Shown piece by piece: positions 50,987 through 59,647 of a stretch of 64,000 nt of DNA. Origin of the DNA: a virus. Each line of letters begins with the position of its first letter. Positions within the stretch are counted from its first letter, which is position 1. Position numbers and translations under genes: made by a program. The DNA lies in the IMG/VR virus record IMGVR_UViG_3300013126_000012, positions 1 through 64,000 of that record. One strand, 5' to 3'. Under the pieces are notes generated by a model. The model saw only the letters and a list, made by a program, of their open reading frames with translations. It was not told where the DNA came from and ran no database searches.

Positions 50987-51798
50987 TATACTCCTCGTTT
51001 AGTGTCAAATGCAATGATATGATCTCTGCCTGTCATATTATATCCTTTCTCAGCACACATATCAAATACCACAGGATACATTTTTATTAATTCTTCTCTG
51101 TTATCACCCGCGGGCATTATAAATGTTTTAGATTTTGGAATATTATGTAATACTCTAAATTCTTCAATTTCTTCTAGATTATACGCTGTGCCATCCCATA
51201 CTGGTTTATAATGATAATCTGCGTGAAATGCAATCATCTGTTTGATTGCTTCGTGATTGAGACGAAATTTATTGTGTTGCGCCACCATCTTTTCATCCGT
51301 AATCGTCCCTTGCGGCGTAGCAACACCCACACGGGGAACGCTATTATCAAACTTAGGACTAAGACTAATAAGCCCAATAGGATAATCGGTAGCAATAAAA
51401 TGCGAGCCTTCTGTTTCAATCGTGATAAGAATGTTTCTTTCATGTGCAAAATGAGTTAATTCATTTACCAAAGCCGGATGCATTGTCGGCGAACCACCAG
51501 TTAACATCATTTCTTTGATGTGTGGATTTTCATCGTATATCTTTATGATATCATTGAATGTAAATGTGCCTTTTTCTGGATGGATACTTGTATACCATGA
51601 ATCGCACCAACCGCCTTCACCAAACCAACATCTATGCGTACAGCCCGTAGTTCGTACTGCAATTGTTGGTCGTCCAAATCGGCTACCCTCTGACTGTACG
51701 CATCGATACAATTCTACTATTGGTAGTGTTTTGTTGTAATCTGTTATTCTTTTAGAAGGGGAGGTCGTCATCGTGGTACTCATTACTATTGGTAACAT
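50986..51798 (-). CDS. queE: 7-carboxy-7-deazaguanine synthase QueE (radical SAM)
   Basis: About 270 residues. The cluster-binding sequence is GCTHRCWFGEGGWCDSWY, a C-x3-C-x7-C form of the radical-SAM motif, followed by MMLTGGSPTMHPALV (the G-G-E/S-P loop). VRTTGC and the N-terminal LPIVELYRCVQSEGSRFGRP are typical of QueE. It converts 6-carboxytetrahydropterin to 7-carboxy-7-deazaguanine. The start is not settled: 51798 gives the long form, 51783 and 51771 are alternatives; all overlap the previous gene. Next step QueC is not seen in the window. Confidence 0.88.
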   Translation of the reverse strand: MLPIVMSTTMTTSPSKRITDYNKTLPIVELYRCVQSEGSRFGRPTIAVRTTGCTHRCWFGEGGWCDSWYTSIHPEKGTFTFNDIIKIYDENPHIKEMMLTGGSPTMHPALVNELTHFAHERNILITIETEGSHFIATDYPIGLISLSPKFDNSVPRVGVATPQGTITDEKMVAQHNKFRLNHEAIKQMIAFHADYHYKPVWDGTAYNLEEIEEFRVLHNIPKSKTFIMPAGDNREELIKMYPVVFDMCAEKGYNMTGRDHIIAFDTKRGV

Positions 51799-52123
51799 TG
51801 TTTTCTAATTTTTTTAATAAAGTTGCAAATTTGAATTCTAATTCTTCAAGTCGTTGATGTATTTCGATTAACGCAGATCGTCTTACAATTGGCGTCAAAT
51901 CCATCTCAGGTTTAGTTGCAAAGAATTCATCCAAAAATGATACAGGATACAGTTGCACCTGATTGTATTCTGGTTTTTGTGCTTCTTTTGGTAGCATTCT
52001 ATATTTGATATCAACGCCCCGTTTAATAGCTTCCGCTGTTACTTCTCGACCAATGTTTGATCCACCAGAGCCTTTACCTAAATATTCAAAAAGCGATATA
52101 TAAGTGTCATCATTATTCTTCAT
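51752..52123 (-). CDS. Protein with SSB-like C-terminal tip DDDLPF
   Basis: With the ATG at 52123 it has about 123 residues (52150 would give 132). MKNNDDTYISLFEYLGKGSG, AIKRGVDIKYRMLPKEAQ, VQLYPVSFLDEFFATKPEMD, and a long helix LIEIHQRLEELEFKFATLLK. The end is SNEYHDDDLPF, close to the acidic tip of bacterial SSB (D-D-D-I-P-F) that recruits repair and replication proteins. No OB-fold is evident. It sits between queD and queE in the same operon. Could mimic SSB to recruit host enzymes. Confidence 0.6.
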   Translation of the reverse strand: MKNNDDTYISLFEYLGKGSGGSNIGREVTAEAIKRGVDIKYRMLPKEAQKPEYNQVQLYPVSFLDEFFATKPEMDLTPIVRRSALIEIHQRLEELEFKFATLLKKLENNVTNSNEYHDDDLPF

Positions 52124-52577
52124 AACTTGCTGAGTTTCTTTCGTGTTCATATACTTCTACTTTTATTGCTTGAACTCTGCCTTCGGTTTCTTCAAACAAA
52201 AATTTATTAATTACTGCGTACAAATATTCAGCAAACCGTTCACAACCTGTAGCAGGTAATACACGTAATTGAATTACGCCATCTTCATACATTTGTTTAA
52301 ATTTTTCTAAATATGGATCGTCTTGTGCTATGATTGTAGTGTGGTCTAAAAGATAATCAAAATATGCTTTTGGAGACATACCATTTATTTTAGCTTTTGC
52401 ACGTTTCATGCCGCCAAAATCAAATACCCAATTACGATGATCTAAATCTCCTTCAAACCATACTCGAAATGATACTGCATACCCATGTAAAAATTTACAA
52501 TGAGTTCCTTCTGCTCGCCATTGGCGAAAACATGTTGAATATCCATCAAATAGTTTTGTTGATGTAAATTGTGCCAT
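52113..52577 (-). CDS. queD: QueD-like 6-carboxytetrahydropterin synthase with altered zinc site
   Basis: A 154-residue T-fold protein. EGTHCKFLHGYAVSFRVWFE shows the catalytic-type Cys and the first His of H-G-H, with the second His replaced by Tyr (HGY). The first-strand His is not evident: STCFRQW stands where F-S-A-A-H-R-L is usual. FDFGGMKRAKAKINGM, DDPYLEKF, PATGCERFAEYLYAVI and IKVEVYEHERNSASY match the rest of QueD/PTPS. Converts dihydroneopterin triphosphate to 6-carboxytetrahydropterin if active. Operon folE-queD-(SSB-tip)-queE. Confidence 0.82.
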   Translation of the reverse strand: MAQFTSTKLFDGYSTCFRQWRAEGTHCKFLHGYAVSFRVWFEGDLDHRNWVFDFGGMKRAKAKINGMSPKAYFDYLLDHTTIIAQDDPYLEKFKQMYEDGVIQLRVLPATGCERFAEYLYAVINKFLFEETEGRVQAIKVEVYEHERNSASYEE

Positions 52578-53278
52578 TAATTATAACCTTTTACAAATTG
52601 ATAAAATTCTGATCTTGCATTTCCATCATCTAAAAATGCTCCAGATAACTTTGCAGTCTTCATTGAAGCTCCGCCATGTTTAACTCCACGACATTGAACA
52701 CAATTATGTGTTGCTTCAATCATAACTGCTACACCTTTATTGCGTTCAATAAGCTCATCTATTGCGTGATGAATTGCTACTGTTAATTGTTCTTGAATTG
52801 CACCTCTTCTACCAAAGTGTTCTACAACGCGATTCAATTTACTTAAACCAATAACATTGCTATTCTCACCTGGAATGTATGCAACATGAACTAAGCCCAT
52901 AATTGTTTGATGATGATGTGAGCACATTGAAGTTAATGGAATGCCTCCTTCAAATACAATGCCATCATATCCGTCACTAGGAAATGCTGTGATTCCCGAC
53001 ATTGGTTCATATCTGCCAGCCCATAAATCATTAACATATGCCTTTGCAACTCTACGTGGAGTATCTGCAGAATTTGGATCTGATTCCCATGTAACGCCTA
53101 GAGCAGTTAAAAATTGCCCATAATGATAAGCTGCTTTATCAATTATTGCTTGTTTTTCTTGTTGCGTTAATTTAGCATCCGGACCTTCTAACGATTGTTT
53201 TGTTGCTAATTGAATTGAAACGCCATTAGCAAAACCAGGATGCACTAATTCTAAATTTTTTCTTTGTTTGTCTGTCAT
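52577..53278 (-). CDS. folE: GTP cyclohydrolase I
   Basis: A 233-residue FolE. SMCSHHHQTIMGLVHVAYIP holds the zinc Cys and catalytic His residues, GLSKLNRVVEHFGRR and QEQLTVAIHHAIDEL the core, and EATHNCVQCRGVKHGGASMK the second zinc Cys and substrate pocket. Makes dihydroneopterin triphosphate from GTP, the entry to 7-deazaguanine synthesis. It overlaps queD by 1 nt. Confidence 0.95.
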   Translation of the reverse strand: MTDKQRKNLELVHPGFANGVSIQLATKQSLEGPDAKLTQQEKQAIIDKAAYHYGQFLTALGVTWESDPNSADTPRRVAKAYVNDLWAGRYEPMSGITAFPSDGYDGIVFEGGIPLTSMCSHHHQTIMGLVHVAYIPGENSNVIGLSKLNRVVEHFGRRGAIQEQLTVAIHHAIDELIERNKGVAVMIEATHNCVQCRGVKHGGASMKTAKLSGAFLDDGNARSEFYQFVKGYN

Positions 53279-53330
53279 AACTTAATTCTTATTTTTAATA
53301 TAATAAAACTTATTGAAATTCCAAAGTTTT

Positions 53331-53864
53331 TTACATGTTTGGGTCACCCGGAGTATCTATACCAGATGCATCGTATTTTGGTGTATTGCTATTTAACTTT
53401 ACGTACACACTACCTCTATTTCCTGATGTTATAGTTGCATTAGGGTAAGCATTTTTAATATACCTTATATAAAGATTTAATCTAGATATATTTGTAGTTT
53501 CGCCTTCTTTTTTTGCTGGGGTAAATGTTATGGTATCAATTTCAGGATGGTCTTGCAAATCTTTTTTAATAATTGCAGTTACAGTTGCCATAACTCTAAA
53601 TAGTTCACCTTTATTTGCTACTATATTGTCTCTTTCTATATCCGGGTCATCTTCATCGGGGATATAAAATCTTACTCCTAATATGTTAGTTGTATCTTCA
53701 TCATAGGCATCGAAATCAGCATATTGTAATTCTACAGTATATGGATAATTTTCAGTATCAAACCCATAAATTCTCATATTATCATAATCGCCATAAAAAT
53801 CAAATCGATATGGTTGTGAACTTGCATCACCTATTTCTTTAAGTATTGTTTTTAATCGTATCAT
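53331..53864 (-). CDS. Tagged hypothetical protein (177 aa)
   Basis: Start taken at the ATG 53864, giving MIRLKTILKE|IGDAS, the shared tag with Glu at 10. The longer frame to 53951 would run across the DUF5522-like gene. The mature part is beta-rich (YGDYDNMRIYGFDTENYPYT, then ADFDAYDEDTTNILGVRFYI), very acidic in the middle, with a C-terminal YIRYIKNAYPNATITSG. No family recognised. The leader is the element shared with 12858 and 38054. Confidence 0.65.
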   Translation of the reverse strand: MIRLKTILKEIGDASSQPYRFDFYGDYDNMRIYGFDTENYPYTVELQYADFDAYDEDTTNILGVRFYIPDEDDPDIERDNIVANKGELFRVMATVTAIIKKDLQDHPEIDTITFTPAKKEGETTNISRLNLYIRYIKNAYPNATITSGNRGSVYVKLNSNTPKYDASGIDTPGDPNM

Positions 53865-53865
53865 A

Positions 53866-54084
53866 TTAATAAATATCTTTGAATGCAGTATTGCCTTTTT
53901 CATGTGCCGGTTCATACGCACAATGTCTACAACCCGATCCACAACAAGCACCTCGTTTACGATGATATGCTTCAGTCATTACCATTCGACCATTTTCCCA
54001 ATAAAAATCCTCCGGAGAGAGCTTGTTTCCAAACTCTCTCACAAAGGCTTGTTGTATCCAATCTTTTGATGCTGGCTGTATCAT
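53866..54084 (-). CDS. DUF5522-like small Cys-rich protein (72 aa)
   Basis: MIQPASKDWIQQAFVREFGN, then YHRKRGACCGSGCRHCAYEP: the R-G-x-C-C-G-S-G-C-R-H-C pattern is the DUF5522 signature, seen in Bacteroidota proteins. Four Cys and a His likely bind metal. The start overlaps the ribonucleotide reductase stop (TAATG). Supports Bacteroidota ancestry. Confidence 0.78.
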   Translation of the reverse strand: MIQPASKDWIQQAFVREFGNKLSPEDFYWENGRMVMTEAYHRKRGACCGSGCRHCAYEPAHEKGNTAFKDIY

Positions 54085-55940
54085 TAGCGCACCTCACATG
54101 CCCCATTCGCGCAGGCCAACTCACCAGCTAAATCCGTATTATCATCTAATTCAATTACCTTACTTAAATCAATGTTATGAAGTGATTTCATCATTGTTTC
54201 ATATGTTTCTTGGGTGATATCCTCGAAGGGCGCTTGAGTGTAGGTGCCCCCGTCGAATGGCAGAACTGATAATCCATTGTAATGTGCACGCTCCGTCCAC
54301 ATCCATTCTCCTGCCAATTCCCATTCGTCAGCCTTTAAGGAAACCGTTGCAGATACATTATGTGTATTATTTCCACTTCTATGTCCTGGTTTAACCCATT
54401 CTAAGTGCACCTTTTTAATACGATCTAATAATGCAAATGGAGATTCTGTTCTTAGTATAGCGCCTTCTGGTGCTTTTTGTGGAATTGAAATTACCGCAGT
54501 ATCATGAGGACGGAAATATTCATCTTCAACGAGCTCTGGATGATATTCTGCTAAATATGTGTAAATAGCTTCATTTTTTCCAACACGTATTCTTCTTACA
54601 TAATAATCATTGTGCCAAGCATGAATACCTGATGATGTTCCTAATGCTAAAGATGTTGTTCCTGCAGGCTTAACCGTTGTGGTACGAGCTGAACGATTAA
54701 TACCAATCAATTCTGCTACTCGTTGATTTTCTTCTTTAACTGCCTTTGCAGCCGCTTTCATATCATATCCTAATACCGTGCCAGATCCGATACCTGTCAT
54801 TGATACGCCAATAAGTGCATCTTTCTCAGTTGTGCGTTTCCATATTGGACGAAGATAATGAAAGTCTGTATATCCTGCTTGAAGTGTTCCGATAAATGCT
54901 GCAGCACGTACTCGTGCCATTAAATCGTCTTGCGATTCAACGTCCGATGCATTTACTTCACATAGGTTACAAAATTGAAATGGTCGAAGTGCAATTTCGC
55001 AACATGGGTTAGTTCCCCAATCTTTGTCATTGCTCAAATAAATTCCAGGTTCTCCTGCATTTGATAATTCAACTCGTTTCCATAAATCCATGAAAAATTC
55101 TTTGGTAACTTTGTGACGAATCAATACTGCAGAATTATTTGCTCGACCTCGTTGTGGATTTGTTTCCCACCATGCACCTGATTTACATGCAATCATTTCT
55201 TCATCGTCTGCACTAAATAAAGATATAAGTGCTGCTCTACGAATTCCACCTGCTAATACTGCATCTGCAACGTGACATACCATATCATGTACTTCAATTG
55301 GAGAAAGTTTATCGCCATCTTCTTTAGCATCTAAAATACCTTGCAATTTAATCAAACATTCTTTTAAAGGTTGTGGGCCTGGAGCTTTTCCTCCTGATGT
55401 AACCAATCTAGCACCTTTAGCTCTAATGTCTGAAAAATCAAATGCATATGATGTTCCGCCTTCAAAATAAGATTTAACTAGAACTTTTACTGCATCTGCC
55501 CATCCTTCAATTGAATCTGCAATCAAATATCTTCGAGTACGTTTTAGGTTTGGTTTACGAATTTCCGGTAATGCTTCAACATGATGTTTTTGCACAGAAT
55601 AACCAACGCCTGTCCCGCCTAGCAATAAAAACATTGCCTCTGCAAAAGCACGATAATCATCTATAGGAAGATATGCACAATTATAAATTCGATTAGGAGA
55701 GATTTCAATTGGTTTGCCTCCAAATTGTAAACTACGCATTGAAGGTAATACTTTTTTATTATATACAAATTGATATGCAGATTCAATTTCTTCCCGTAAG
55801 TTGGGATATTTTTTGATGTGCATTTCTTTGTTTCTTGTAACTAGTTCTTCCCATGTTTCTCTGCGGTTAAGCTCGGGAAGATATTTTGAATATTTCATGT
55901 AGACTGTAATTTCACTTAAGATTTGATTTGAAATCTCCAT
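54084..55940 (-). CDS. nrdJ: Class II (adenosylcobalamin) ribonucleotide reductase
   Basis: A 618-residue RNR large chain. LPSMRSLQFGGKPIE, MFLLLGGTGVGYSVQKHHVE, TNPCCEIALRPFQFCNLCEV (the N-x-C-x-E active-site triad), and GTSSGIHAWHNDYY are of the monomeric coenzyme B12-dependent (RtpR/NrdJ) type. TTVKPAGTTSLALG is the phosphate loop. The C-terminal CANGAC is the redox tail. No small subunit (NrdB) is needed for class II, and none is in the window. Reduces ribonucleotides to deoxy forms; thioredoxin is nearby. Confidence 0.93.
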   Translation of the reverse strand: MEISNQILSEITVYMKYSKYLPELNRRETWEELVTRNKEMHIKKYPNLREEIESAYQFVYNKKVLPSMRSLQFGGKPIEISPNRIYNCAYLPIDDYRAFAEAMFLLLGGTGVGYSVQKHHVEALPEIRKPNLKRTRRYLIADSIEGWADAVKVLVKSYFEGGTSYAFDFSDIRAKGARLVTSGGKAPGPQPLKECLIKLQGILDAKEDGDKLSPIEVHDMVCHVADAVLAGGIRRAALISLFSADDEEMIACKSGAWWETNPQRGRANNSAVLIRHKVTKEFFMDLWKRVELSNAGEPGIYLSNDKDWGTNPCCEIALRPFQFCNLCEVNASDVESQDDLMARVRAAAFIGTLQAGYTDFHYLRPIWKRTTEKDALIGVSMTGIGSGTVLGYDMKAAAKAVKEENQRVAELIGINRSARTTTVKPAGTTSLALGTSSGIHAWHNDYYVRRIRVGKNEAIYTYLAEYHPELVEDEYFRPHDTAVISIPQKAPEGAILRTESPFALLDRIKKVHLEWVKPGHRSGNNTHNVSATVSLKADEWELAGEWMWTERAHYNGLSVLPFDGGTYTQAPFEDITQETYETMMKSLHNIDLSKVIELDDNTDLAGELACANGACEVR

Positions 55941-55986
55941 TGTTGTAATCTCCTTAGATGTTTTATTAACTTAAATTTTTTAGATG

Positions 55987-56010
55987 AAAAAAGGAAGGAG
56001 TACTCCTTCC
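55987..56010 (-). terminator. Rho-independent terminator between helicase and RNR genes
   Basis: An 18-nt perfect palindrome, GGAAGGAGTACTCCTTCC, followed on the minus strand by six T. Just beyond the helicase stop. Confidence 0.85.
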
Positions 56011-56022
56011 CAATTTCTTTCA

Positions 56023-56031
56023 TATAAATAT
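56023..56031 (-). promoter_or_regulatory. ATATTTATA element between helicase stop and terminator
   Basis: The 9-mer lies 5 nt past the helicase stop and 12 nt ahead of the terminator at 55987-56010. A promoter here would give a very short RNA unless the terminator is read through. Confidence 0.3.
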
Positions 56032-56035
56032 CATT

Positions 56036-57391
56036 TTATCCCAAAGTTCCTCCAAGATCTTTAAACTTTTGTGCTAAATTTTTCTTAACTAAATTCTCGC
56101 CCGTTTTCATGATCTGCGTAGTTTGTTTGCCTTGAGTTGTTTGTGGTTCAAAGAATTGAAATTGACCATTATTTGTGTTGATTTTACTTGGTAGTGTAAT
56201 ACCATCTGGTCCAAATCGATTCTTAATAACATGTCCTCTACCAGTTCCTGATAATTTATCTTCTACTTTTCTAGATAGTGACATTAAAAAATCAGCAACC
56301 ATTACTTTTCCATACGATGATGCAATTTTGTCTGCTTCAATTACATCTTCTTCCAATGCACTACGACCTGCCTGCGATGCTGTCCATACTGGAATTTTAT
56401 ATTCTCCTGCCATACCTCGCAACTCTTCATATAAATCTTCCAATGCTTCGTGCTTATCTTTTTTAGTATTTACTTTGAGCAAGTCACCGTAATCTACAAT
56501 AATCAAATCAGGTGTTTTGCCTTGCATCATTGTTTTTTCAATATGTGCTTTAAGTGCCATTACTCCTACCGACTTTGTAGGGTAGTATTTAACAATCAAA
56601 TCTCCCGTTAGAGACTGCATCTTTTCTTCCACAGTTTCTTGATGATGCTTAAGTGTTTGTGCGTTTATACCAGTTAAAACCGAGTCATATCGCTGTCCTA
56701 CATAGTTCTCATTGAGCTCTAATGTATAATGTATAACTGTTTTTCCTGCTCTAACTGCATTAGCACCGATGTTGATAAGCATCCAAGATTTACCAATACC
56801 TGCAGGAGCCATCACTACTCCTAACTCACCAGGAGCCAATCCGCCATCCATTAAATCGTCAATAACATCCCAACCCGTTGTGATTGTATGTCGAGCAGCT
56901 TCATTGTATCGTGCAGCTACATTATTAATGTAATCTAATCCAATGTCAGTATCAGCACCAGCTTTCATGGCACTATCCATTTTGGTTTTAATTGCATCAT
57001 AGTTACCCATTTTGAGTAACGATACCGAATCCATAATGGCTCGTTTGATTTCTTGATTCTTGCAAAATTTAAGAATTTCATCTTTTACAAAAGAAAGGTC
57101 ATCAGATTCCATGTAACGGAATACTTCTTTCAATTGTTCTAATACTGCAGTTTTTAAGATGTCATTTTCAATTTCGGTTATTTTGACTTTAAGTACATCT
57201 TTAGATGGCGGAGCTTTGTATTGTCTAAAATGTTCCAATACAATTTCTAACAACCAACTGTTTGCATCTGATTCAAAATAATCAGGTTGAATGATATCTG
57301 CAATTTGTTGTAAAAATATTCGGTCTGTAAATAATGCGGCTATGACTTTGACTTGAAAGCCAAAACCATACTCCGATAAACGATCAGTCAT
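56036..57391 (-). CDS. 41: Replicative DNA helicase, DnaB/gp41-like
   Basis: A 451-residue hexameric helicase. The N-terminal third is helical (LFTDRIFLQQIADIIQPDYF). The RecA-like core has Walker A VMAPAGIGKSWMLINIG, Walker B DLIIVDYGDLLKVN, and GMAGEYKIPVWTASQAGRSA as the sensor region. FGPDGITLPSKI is the C-terminal strand. Unwinds DNA 5'-3' ahead of the polymerase. Behind the nuclease gene with a 35-nt gap. Confidence 0.92.
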   Translation of the reverse strand: MTDRLSEYGFGFQVKVIAALFTDRIFLQQIADIIQPDYFESDANSWLLEIVLEHFRQYKAPPSKDVLKVKITEIENDILKTAVLEQLKEVFRYMESDDLSFVKDEILKFCKNQEIKRAIMDSVSLLKMGNYDAIKTKMDSAMKAGADTDIGLDYINNVAARYNEAARHTITTGWDVIDDLMDGGLAPGELGVVMAPAGIGKSWMLINIGANAVRAGKTVIHYTLELNENYVGQRYDSVLTGINAQTLKHHQETVEEKMQSLTGDLIVKYYPTKSVGVMALKAHIEKTMMQGKTPDLIIVDYGDLLKVNTKKDKHEALEDLYEELRGMAGEYKIPVWTASQAGRSALEEDVIEADKIASSYGKVMVADFLMSLSRKVEDKLSGTGRGHVIKNRFGPDGITLPSKINTNNGQFQFFEPQTTQGKQTTQIMKTGENLVKKNLAQKFKDLGGTLG

Positions 57392-57426
57392 ATAACCATT
57401 ATATAAAAAACGTTGATAAAATCAAA

Positions 57427-58494
57427 TTATTTGTGTGTTTGTTTTGCAAATGCATTTAAAGACAACCAAGTATTGTTCAACCAATCTGGTAAATTCTTCA
57501 TGATAGCCCACATCTTATCTTCATAAAATAATCTTTGAAACTCAGAACGATTTAATTCAGGTATAGGTTGTTCCATAATACCACGAATCTTTGTTGCAGT
57601 TTGTGCTGGTATATCAAGCAATTTGATATTCATTAATTGATAATTTTGTTCGATGATGCGACTATTATCAAGAATTTTTTGATATGACTTAGATTCTTTA
57701 AGCAATGCCGTGCTTTTGTCAAACAATTGTTGTGTCGAATATGGTGCTGCAGCAGCTAATTCCGGAATCAATTTCAATATAGTTTTTGGACCTATTCCAT
57801 TAACACCTGGAATGTTGTCTGATGCATCGCCCGTAAATGATCTATAAATAACCATGTTAGCAGGATGCACTCCAAATTCTTCTTGCACCGTGTCTACATT
57901 ATACATTTTCTTTTTAATAGGAGACCATACTTGAATATGATCATCTACCAATTGGTAAAAGTCTCTATCTGTAGATACAATTGTAATTTTTTTGCATTCC
58001 GTTTCATACATTTGTGCAATATACGCAATAGTATCATCTGCCTCAATTCCATCCATTGAAATAAATGTAACAGGCAAATTGTCTAGATAAGAAATCAAAC
58101 GACTAAATTGATGTCGCATTGATTCTTGTTCTTGCTCCAAAGTAGATTCATGATGATCATGACGACGCAATTTGGTTTTATTTGCCCTATTTGCTTTGTA
58201 ATCACCATAAATACGTTTTCTTCGTGCAGAACCCCCGCGACCATCAAAAACGATAATGCATCGAGTTGGTTTAAAATCTCGTATGGTTTTGCCTACCGAA
58301 TATAAAAATCCGGTAATACCACCAATATGATCGCCATCTTCATTGTATGCGGGAGTTGCGCCGAAGCTTCTAATAAAAGTGTTCAGTCCGTCAAACACCA
58401 TGAGATGATCATTGACGCTTGACGGAGCAGAACTCTTTTCTTTTTGTAACTCTTTGAATAGCTGTTGATACTTATTCTTCATCATAAACTTCAT
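57427..58494 (-). CDS. rnh: 5'-3' exonuclease / RNase H, FEN-like
   Basis: A 355-residue 5'-nuclease. LMVFDGLNTFIRSFGATPAY and TRCIIVFDGRGGSARRKRIY are the first metal-site Asp and the D-G-R motif; MDGIEADDTIAYIAQMY and ITIVSTDRDFYQLVDDHIQV carry the second acidic cluster. SFTGDASDNIPGVNGIGPKT is the helix-hairpin-helix. Removes RNA primers and flaps, like T4 RNase H (305). It overlaps uvsX by 23 nt. Confidence 0.92.
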   Translation of the reverse strand: MKFMMKNKYQQLFKELQKEKSSAPSSVNDHLMVFDGLNTFIRSFGATPAYNEDGDHIGGITGFLYSVGKTIRDFKPTRCIIVFDGRGGSARRKRIYGDYKANRANKTKLRRHDHHESTLEQEQESMRHQFSRLISYLDNLPVTFISMDGIEADDTIAYIAQMYETECKKITIVSTDRDFYQLVDDHIQVWSPIKKKMYNVDTVQEEFGVHPANMVIYRSFTGDASDNIPGVNGIGPKTILKLIPELAAAAPYSTQQLFDKSTALLKESKSYQKILDNSRIIEQNYQLMNIKLLDIPAQTATKIRGIMEQPIPELNRSEFQRLFYEDKMWAIMKNLPDWLNNTWLSLNAFAKQTHK

Positions 58495-59632
58495 CTACGA
58501 CAATTACGTCATCAATACCACCATCAACACCGGCTTGATATTTGAAGATATAAGCATCGCATATTCTTTGATATAACCTTTCTTTTGCTTCTGAGTTATT
58601 AATAACCTTTTCCACAAAATCTTTGCTTTGAAATTTGAATTCGCCAAACGATTCTCCGGTTTCAATATCTACGTCATCCATAGTATACCAAGCACCTGAT
58701 TGTTTAACAATATCAAAATTCTTCATGATGTTTAACCAACCACCATAATTGTCAATACCAGAATCATAATAGATTTCATAATCAACTTTGCGATGTGGAG
58801 GACCCATCCTGTTTTTTACTACTTGTACATTTGTTTTGCTACCCACAACTTGTTCTACACCACTTACTTTGGCTTTGATCATTCCGGTATTTTTCAAACG
58901 CAATCTAACCGAAGCATGAAATGGAATTGCTTTACCGCCTGCAGTTGTCCATTGGTCACCAAATGATACGCCCATTTTGGTACGTAATTGATTGGTAAAT
59001 ATGAGACAAATACGTTCGCGTGCAATCCAATTGGTAACTTTTCGCATTGCCTTTGATAATATAATGGATTTGCTTGTTGCATAACCATCCTTATCATACT
59101 CAGCTGACATTTCAATTTTTGTAGATGCACCCATGATTGAATCCACTACAATTGTAACTAAACGATTTTTGTCTGATTTACGTACTCCTTCAACAATAGT
59201 TTCAATTGTTTCAAAAATTTCTTCAATTGTCTCTAAAGGAACATAAAGCATTGTTTTCAAATCAACGCCAATTGCTGTTAAAAATTCAGAACTCACTGCG
59301 GCTTCTGTATCAATATATACTGCTAATCCGCCTTTCTTTTGTGTTTCTGCTAATGTGTGTGCAGCTAACAACGATTTACCAGATGCTTCCAATCCGGTAA
59401 TTTCAGTGATGCGCCCAACGGGAAAACCTCCATGGGCGCGATTTGAAATTGCTAAATCGAGCATCGAGCAACCAGATGATACCCACTCTGTTACATTGCT
59501 TGGAGCATCTTCATCGCCATCTAAAAAGAATGCAGTTTTGAGTGCTTGACCTTTAAATTGCTTGTTGATACTTTCTGCCAATGTTGATGCTAGAGCATCT
59601 TCTATTTCCAGTTTACTTTTACTCTTTGCCAT
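58472..59632 (-). CDS. uvsX: RecA-family recombinase, UvsX-like
   Basis: A 386-residue RecA/UvsX protein. ITEITGLEASGKSLLAAHTL carries Walker A (G-L-E-A-S-G-K-S), LVTIVVDSIMGASTKIEMSA Walker B, and CLIFTNQLRTKMGVSFGDQW the L1/L2 region. The acidic C-terminus (GGIDDVIVVDEVYDEE) is typical. Forms the presynaptic filament for recombination-dependent replication. Between gp32 and the nuclease. Confidence 0.93.
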   Translation of the reverse strand: MAKSKSKLEIEDALASTLAESINKQFKGQALKTAFFLDGDEDAPSNVTEWVSSGCSMLDLAISNRAHGGFPVGRITEITGLEASGKSLLAAHTLAETQKKGGLAVYIDTEAAVSSEFLTAIGVDLKTMLYVPLETIEEIFETIETIVEGVRKSDKNRLVTIVVDSIMGASTKIEMSAEYDKDGYATSKSIILSKAMRKVTNWIARERICLIFTNQLRTKMGVSFGDQWTTAGGKAIPFHASVRLRLKNTGMIKAKVSGVEQVVGSKTNVQVVKNRMGPPHRKVDYEIYYDSGIDNYGGWLNIMKNFDIVKQSGAWYTMDDVDIETGESFGEFKFQSKDFVEKVINNSEAKERLYQRICDAYIFKYQAGVDGGIDDVIVVDEVYDEE

Positions 59633-59647
59633 TTTATAACCTCACTG

